The translations under genes were made by a program, and so were the position numbers. A model generated the notes under the pieces. It did no database searches. It was not told where the DNA came from and saw only the letters and a program-made list of their open reading frames with translations. From Xanthomonas sp. 10-10 (GTDB lineage: Bacteria > Pseudomonadota > Gammaproteobacteria > Xanthomonadales > Xanthomonadaceae), in NCBI RefSeq assembly GCF_040182365.1, contig NZ_CP144460.1, positions 1,426,001-1,490,000 on the forward strand: a DNA stretch of 64,000 nucleotides, read 5' to 3'. Below, piece after piece: positions 59,155 to 64,000 of this stretch; position 1 is the first letter of the stretch, and each line of letters starts with the position of its first letter.

Positions 59155-60297
59155 ATGGCCTGGAACACACCCGGCAACAAGGGCGGAGACGGCCCGGATC
59201 CCAACCGTCGCAGGTCCTGGGGCCCGCGCGGTGGTGGCGGCAACGGTGGTGGCTGGGGCAATCTGCCCGCGCCGTTGAAGGAGCTGTTCGACGGCGGCGT
59301 CGGGCGCTGGATCCTGGTCGCGGTGGTGCTGATGGTGCTGTTCTCCAGCTTCCAGCTCATCGGCGAGCAGCAGCGTGGTGTGGTGCTGCGCTTCGGCCAG
59401 TTCTCGCGCATCCTGCAGCCAGGCCCCAGCTTCAAGTTGCCCTGGCCGATCGAATCGGTGCGCAAGGTCAACGCGACCGAGATCAAGACCTTCAGCAATC
59501 AGGTGCCGGTGCTGACGCGCGACGAGAACATCGTCAATGTCTCGCTCAACGTGCAGTACCAGATCAGCGACCCGCGCAAGTACCTGTTCGGTTCGCGTAA
59601 TGCCGATCTGGTGCTGGAGCAGGCCGCGCAAAGTGCGGTGCGCGAGCAGGTGGGGCGGTCGGACCTCAATACCGTGCTCAACAACCGCGGCCCGCTGGCG
59701 ATCGCATCCAAGGATCGCCTGCAGCTGGCGCTGGATGCCTACAACACCGGCCTGGCCGTGACCGGCGTGACCCTGCCCGATGCGCGTCCGCCGGAAGAGG
59801 TGAAGCCGGCTTTCGACGAGGTCAACGGTGCCCAGCAGGTGCGCGAGCGCCTGATCAACGAAGCCCAGGCCTACGCCGCCAAGGTGGTGCCCGAGGCACG
59901 CGGCCAGGGCGCACGCACCCGCACCGGCGCCGAAGGCTACAAGCAGGCGGTGATCTCCAAGGCCGAAGGCGACGCCGACCGCTTCACCCTGCTGCAGGAG
60001 CAGTACGCCGGTGCCCCCGAGGTCACGCGCAAGCGCCTGTGGCTGGAAACCGTGCAGAAGGTGCTGTCGGAGAACCGCAAGGTGATCGGCAGCGACGGCC
60101 GCCAGGTCATCTATGTGCCGCTGCCGGCCGATGCCGGCAGGGCTGCCAACGCCGGCGGCAACGCGGGCACGGGCGGGATGCCGTCGATGGTGCCGCAGGA
60201 CGTGCTGTTGAATCCGCCGCAAAGCGCCACGAGCGAGGCCATCCGCAACCCGGAACGCGGCCCGCGTCCGACCGGCCGTGAGGGAACCGAACAATGA
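59155..60297 (+). CDS. hflK: FtsH protease modulator HflK
   Basis: Inner-membrane SPFH-domain protein, 380 residues, which forms the HflKC complex around the FtsH protease. It has a Gly/Arg-rich N-terminus (GGDGPDPNRRRSWGPRGGG), one membrane helix (WILVAVVLMVLFSSFQLIGE) and the SPFH core (GVVLRFGQFSRILQPGPSFK). The C-terminal coiled coil contains Ala/Glu-rich repeats and an unstructured Pro/Asn-rich tail. Its stop overlaps the hflC start by four bases. Confidence 0.97.
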   Translation: MAWNTPGNKGGDGPDPNRRRSWGPRGGGGNGGGWGNLPAPLKELFDGGVGRWILVAVVLMVLFSSFQLIGEQQRGVVLRFGQFSRILQPGPSFKLPWPIESVRKVNATEIKTFSNQVPVLTRDENIVNVSLNVQYQISDPRKYLFGSRNADLVLEQAAQSAVREQVGRSDLNTVLNNRGPLAIASKDRLQLALDAYNTGLAVTGVTLPDARPPEEVKPAFDEVNGAQQVRERLINEAQAYAAKVVPEARGQGARTRTGAEGYKQAVISKAEGDADRFTLLQEQYAGAPEVTRKRLWLETVQKVLSENRKVIGSDGRQVIYVPLPADAGRAANAGGNAGTGGMPSMVPQDVLLNPPQSATSEAIRNPERGPRPTGREGTEQ

Positions 60298-61157
60298 AGA
60301 ATTCGCTAGTCATCGGCCTGATCGTTGCCGTGTTGCTGACCCTGATGGGCTCGGTGTTCGTGGTGCGCGAAGACCAGACCGCCATGGTGCTCAACCTGGG
60401 CCGCGTGGTGCGTGCCGACCTCAAGCCCGGCCTGCACTTCAAGATTCCGGTGGTGGAATCGGTGCGCGTGTTCGACCGCCGCTTCCAGGTGCTCGATACC
60501 GCCCCGGCGCGTTACTTCACTGCCGAGCAGAAAGACGTGAGCGTGGACTTCTTCGCCATCGGCTACATCTCCGATGTGCGTGCGTTCTATCGCGCCACCG
60601 GTGGCGAGGAGTCGGTGGCAAATTCGCGCCTGGCACCGATCATCACCGACTCGCTGCGCAACCAGATCAACTCGCGCACCCTGCAGCAGCTGGTCTCCGG
60701 CGACCGCAGCGAATTGATCGCCAGCCAGCTCAAGGGCATCAACGGCGCCATCAAGGGCCTGGGGATGCAGATCACCGACCTGCGCATCAAGCAGATCGAC
60801 CTGCCGACCGACAGTCAGGTGATCACCGACGTCTACGAGCGCATGCGCGCCCAGCGCAAGCAGGAAGCCAGCAAGCTGCGCGCCGAAGGCGAAGAGCAGG
60901 CGCTGACCATCCGTGCGCAAGCCGACCGCGAAAGCACGGTGATCAAGGCCGACGCCGAACGCGATGCGCAGAAGTTGCGTGGCGAAGGCGATGCCGACGC
61001 CGCACGCATCTACGGCCAGGCCGGAGCGAAGGACCCCTCGTTCTACGCCTTCTACCGCAGCCTGGAGGCCTATCGCGAATCCATGACCGACGGCAACGGC
61101 GTGATCGTGCTCGACAAGAACGACCCGTTCCTGCAGTACCTCAAGAGCGATCGCTGA
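60294..61157 (+). CDS. hflC: FtsH protease modulator HflC
   Basis: Partner of HflK, 287 residues. One N-terminal helix (VIGLIVAVLLTLMGSVFVVRE), then the SPFH domain (AMVLNLGRVVRADLKPGLHFK) and a C-terminal helical region (YERMRAQRKQEASKLRAEGEEQ), and a C-terminus typical of HflC (ILDK-like NGVIVLDKNDPFLQYL). Start ATG 60294 overlaps hflK. A terminator follows at 61179. Confidence 0.97.
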   Translation: MKNSLVIGLIVAVLLTLMGSVFVVREDQTAMVLNLGRVVRADLKPGLHFKIPVVESVRVFDRRFQVLDTAPARYFTAEQKDVSVDFFAIGYISDVRAFYRATGGEESVANSRLAPIITDSLRNQINSRTLQQLVSGDRSELIASQLKGINGAIKGLGMQITDLRIKQIDLPTDSQVITDVYERMRAQRKQEASKLRAEGEEQALTIRAQADRESTVIKADAERDAQKLRGEGDADAARIYGQAGAKDPSFYAFYRSLEAYRESMTDGNGVIVLDKNDPFLQYLKSDR

Positions 61158-61178
61158 TTGTAGTGAACACTCGAAAGT

Positions 61179-61206
61179 AAAAACGCCCGCAGATGCGGGC
61201 GTTTTT
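61179..61206 (+). terminator. Intrinsic terminator after hflC
   Basis: Stem AAACGCCCGC / GCGGGCGTTT with loop AGAT and a T run, 22 bases after the hflC stop. Confidence 0.92.
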
Positions 61207-61282
61207 ATTTGTCACGATCAACAGGTCCTCTGTATCTTGCAGCGACGCGCTTCTGCGGCCATTCCACATTGATGGCACCGAG

Positions 61283-62389
61283 TCAGCACGTCGCCGGTGG
61301 ATGAGAACGATGGACTTTGGGTCCTAGCCGTTTACCCCAGCCAATCGCGGGTGCCTCGATAAAGCGATAAGTAAGCGCCGCCAGCGGCAAGGTGACCAGC
61401 AAGGTGATCGAGGCACACAGCAGGTACGATACCGTCTGGTCGTGGCTCCTATGGCGAATGAAACCGAACACCGGCCCCATCAAGGCGATGACGACCGGAT
61501 GCCCCAGATAGATCGAGTAGCTGATCTTGCCGAGGTAGGCGGTGAATCGATTGACGATCACGGTTGGCGGAACTTGCGACATGCCGACCAGCAGCACTGC
61601 GTAGACCAGGCCGCTGCAGATCCAGAAAGCCACCGGACCGATGATGCCGTTTGCACTGGTTGCGATGCATGCGACCAGACCGATGCTGCCGGCCCCTATC
61701 AGAAATTTGCCCCAGCGTATTGCTGTTGCAGTTGGACTTTTCTTCAGTTCGGTGTATGCAAAGAAGGTGCACAGCCCGATGGCGAATACCGGGAGGTGCC
61801 GAAGCAAGCCGTAATCATGCGTGGCCGCCATTGCGGACTCCCCCAGCAACCCTGAGGCCGCCAGCGCCGATGCCAAGACGGTGCATAGCGCGAAGACTGC
61901 CGCGCTGGTCAAGTTCCTGATCGACAGGAACAGCAACGGGAACACTGCGTAGAACAACATTTCCACGCCGATGGCCCAGCTGGCCCAGACGATGCCTGCT
62001 TCCCAGCCTGGCACCAGATTGAACGTAAACGTCATATTTGTGGCGATTTCGACCCAGGAATGGCCGGGGTGTGCACCACGGCCGTCGCGGTACGCCGAAA
62101 AAGCCAGCCAGACATAAAACAACGGCGCAATGCGAAAGAACCGATGCAGGTAGAAGCTGTGTAATGGCTGCCCCGTGGCCGCGTGACGCGGCATGGTGTA
62201 GCACAGCGAGAATGCGCTGATGACAAAGAACAGCGCGACGCCCGTCGCTCCGGCGGTCAGCACGGGTACCCACAACGGGCCGGGCGTCAGCGCCGGCGTG
62301 GGCATCGCCATGACGTGGAACAGCACGACATAAAGCGCTGCCATCCCACGCAGCGCATCGAGAAATACCAGGCGATCGGTCTTGATCAT
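61283..62389 (-). CDS. Acyltransferase 3 family membrane protein
   Basis: 368-residue OafA/YrhL-type O-acyltransferase, the group that adds acetyl or similar groups to surface polysaccharides. The start (MIKTDRLVFLDALRGMAALYVVLFH) has the family arginine and histidine, followed by about ten hydrophobic segments. A longer start at 62419 is possible. It is on the minus strand, between hflC and the DUF2065-purA genes that normally follow it, so it appears to have been inserted. Its base composition was not measured here. The target polymer is unknown. Confidence 0.9.
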   Translation of the reverse strand: MIKTDRLVFLDALRGMAALYVVLFHVMAMPTPALTPGPLWVPVLTAGATGVALFFVISAFSLCYTMPRHAATGQPLHSFYLHRFFRIAPLFYVWLAFSAYRDGRGAHPGHSWVEIATNMTFTFNLVPGWEAGIVWASWAIGVEMLFYAVFPLLFLSIRNLTSAAVFALCTVLASALAASGLLGESAMAATHDYGLLRHLPVFAIGLCTFFAYTELKKSPTATAIRWGKFLIGAGSIGLVACIATSANGIIGPVAFWICSGLVYAVLLVGMSQVPPTVIVNRFTAYLGKISYSIYLGHPVVIALMGPVFGFIRHRSHDQTVSYLLCASITLLVTLPLAALTYRFIEAPAIGWGKRLGPKVHRSHPPATC

Positions 62390-62553
62390 GCATCCCTGCC
62401 AGAAATGACAAAGGCGCAACCATAGACGGTGCCGGTCTGCAGCTCAATGCGTGAAGGGATGCGATGTCTGCCAAGACGTGTGCATCGCGCCCTGTGCACT
62501 GCCGACGTCAATGCAGGCACACTTCATGTTCTTCCCGGACATGCTGTTCTCCC

Positions 62554-62739
62554 ATGCAAGAGTTCTTGTCCGCCTTGTGCCTGATCGTTGTCATTGAGGG
62601 GCTGCTGCTGTTTGCCATGCCCACCGCCTGGAAACGGATGGTGGAGCAGTTGTTCAGCCTGCCCACTGCGCAATTGCGTGCCATCGGCGGCGTCACGCTG
62701 CTACTGGGCGTGATCGCGTTGTTGGTTGTGCGTCACTGA
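62554..62739 (+). CDS. DUF2065 small membrane protein (YjeT-like)
   Basis: 61-residue protein with two hydrophobic segments (LSALCLIVVIEGLLLFAMP and AIGGVTLLLGVIALLVVRH), matching DUF2065. In many gammaproteobacteria such a gene lies between hflC and purA; that order is kept here apart from the inserted acyltransferase. Function unknown. Confidence 0.9.
   Translation: MQEFLSALCLIVVIEGLLLFAMPTAWKRMVEQLFSLPTAQLRAIGGVTLLLGVIALLVVRH

Positions 62740-64000
<1,261 letters not shown>

Overview
The window is high-GC chromosomal DNA from a gammaproteobacterium, almost certainly a Xanthomonas. The evidence is the gene order yceD-rpmF-fabH-(kinase-like)-fabD-fabG-acpP-fabF-pabB-mltG-holB-pilZ, the large TonB-dependent receptors of the Xanthomonas/Caulobacter type, and REP palindromes beginning GTAGGAGCGC. 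Species cannot be fixed by reading alone. No prophage, integron, conjugative element or CRISPR array was seen. The accessory material consists of a REP-associated transposase with its repeats, other dispersed intergenic repeats, a variable trinucleotide tract and a few out-of-place genes.

Layout. 1-3.4 kb (minus): a transglutaminase-DUF58-MoxR operon. 3.4-8.1 kb (plus): three membrane genes for lipid-linked glycosyl transfer (GT-C, GtrB-like GT2, second polytopic GT-C candidate). 8.2-19.3 kb: maf/yceF facing a long housekeeping run for ribosomal protein L32, type II fatty-acid synthesis, pABA synthesis, a septal lytic transglycosylase, DNA polymerase III delta-prime and PilZ. tRNA-Val(CAC) with its promoter and a terminator follow. 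20-29 kb: a lipoprotein, then the 2-methylcitrate (propionate) locus with divergent prpR and prpB-prpC-acnD-(2H phosphoesterase)-prpF. A near-consensus sigma-54 promoter lies before prpB, and a 9-15-mer/12-mer/6-mer microsatellite before acnD. 29-33 kb: a TonB-dependent receptor and a secreted nucleoside hydrolase. 33.4-38.4 kb: a bacterial alpha-2-macroglobulin with a CAEQ thioester. 38.4-39.8 kb: a RAYT transposase and REP elements, including a 273-bp tandem repeat. 39.8-44 kb: a second TonB receptor and a periplasmic GDPD. 44.6-54.4 kb: a MacA/LolD/ADOP-type ABC system, an NtrC-family regulator with GAFTDA, its histidine kinase, and PBP1C. 54.8-58.7 kb: bacterioferritin-like protein, peroxiredoxin, Hsp20, CbpA-like DnaJ and a PilH-like receiver. 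59.1-64 kb: hflK-hflC, an acyltransferase on the opposite strand, a DUF2065 gene and the start of purA.

Points of biology. The prp locus is the clearest self-contained regulon: an enhancer-binding activator, paired repeats between the divergent genes, and a -24/-12 promoter. The ABC/two-component block looks like a second sigma-54 circuit, with the sensor and regulator downstream of the transporter they probably control. Alpha-2-macroglobulin and PBP1C, often adjacent partners in periplasmic defence and wall repair, are about 13.6 kb apart here, with the RAYT/REP block and two other modules between them. The most unusual sequence structures are the RAYT/REP tandem array, the in-frame microsatellite in the prp operon, and two long palindromes (29437-29460 and 56828-56862) placed like operators. 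I did not identify a wholly new system. The best candidates for new biology are the three-gene glycosylation module and the ABC/NtrC/HK/PBP1C block.
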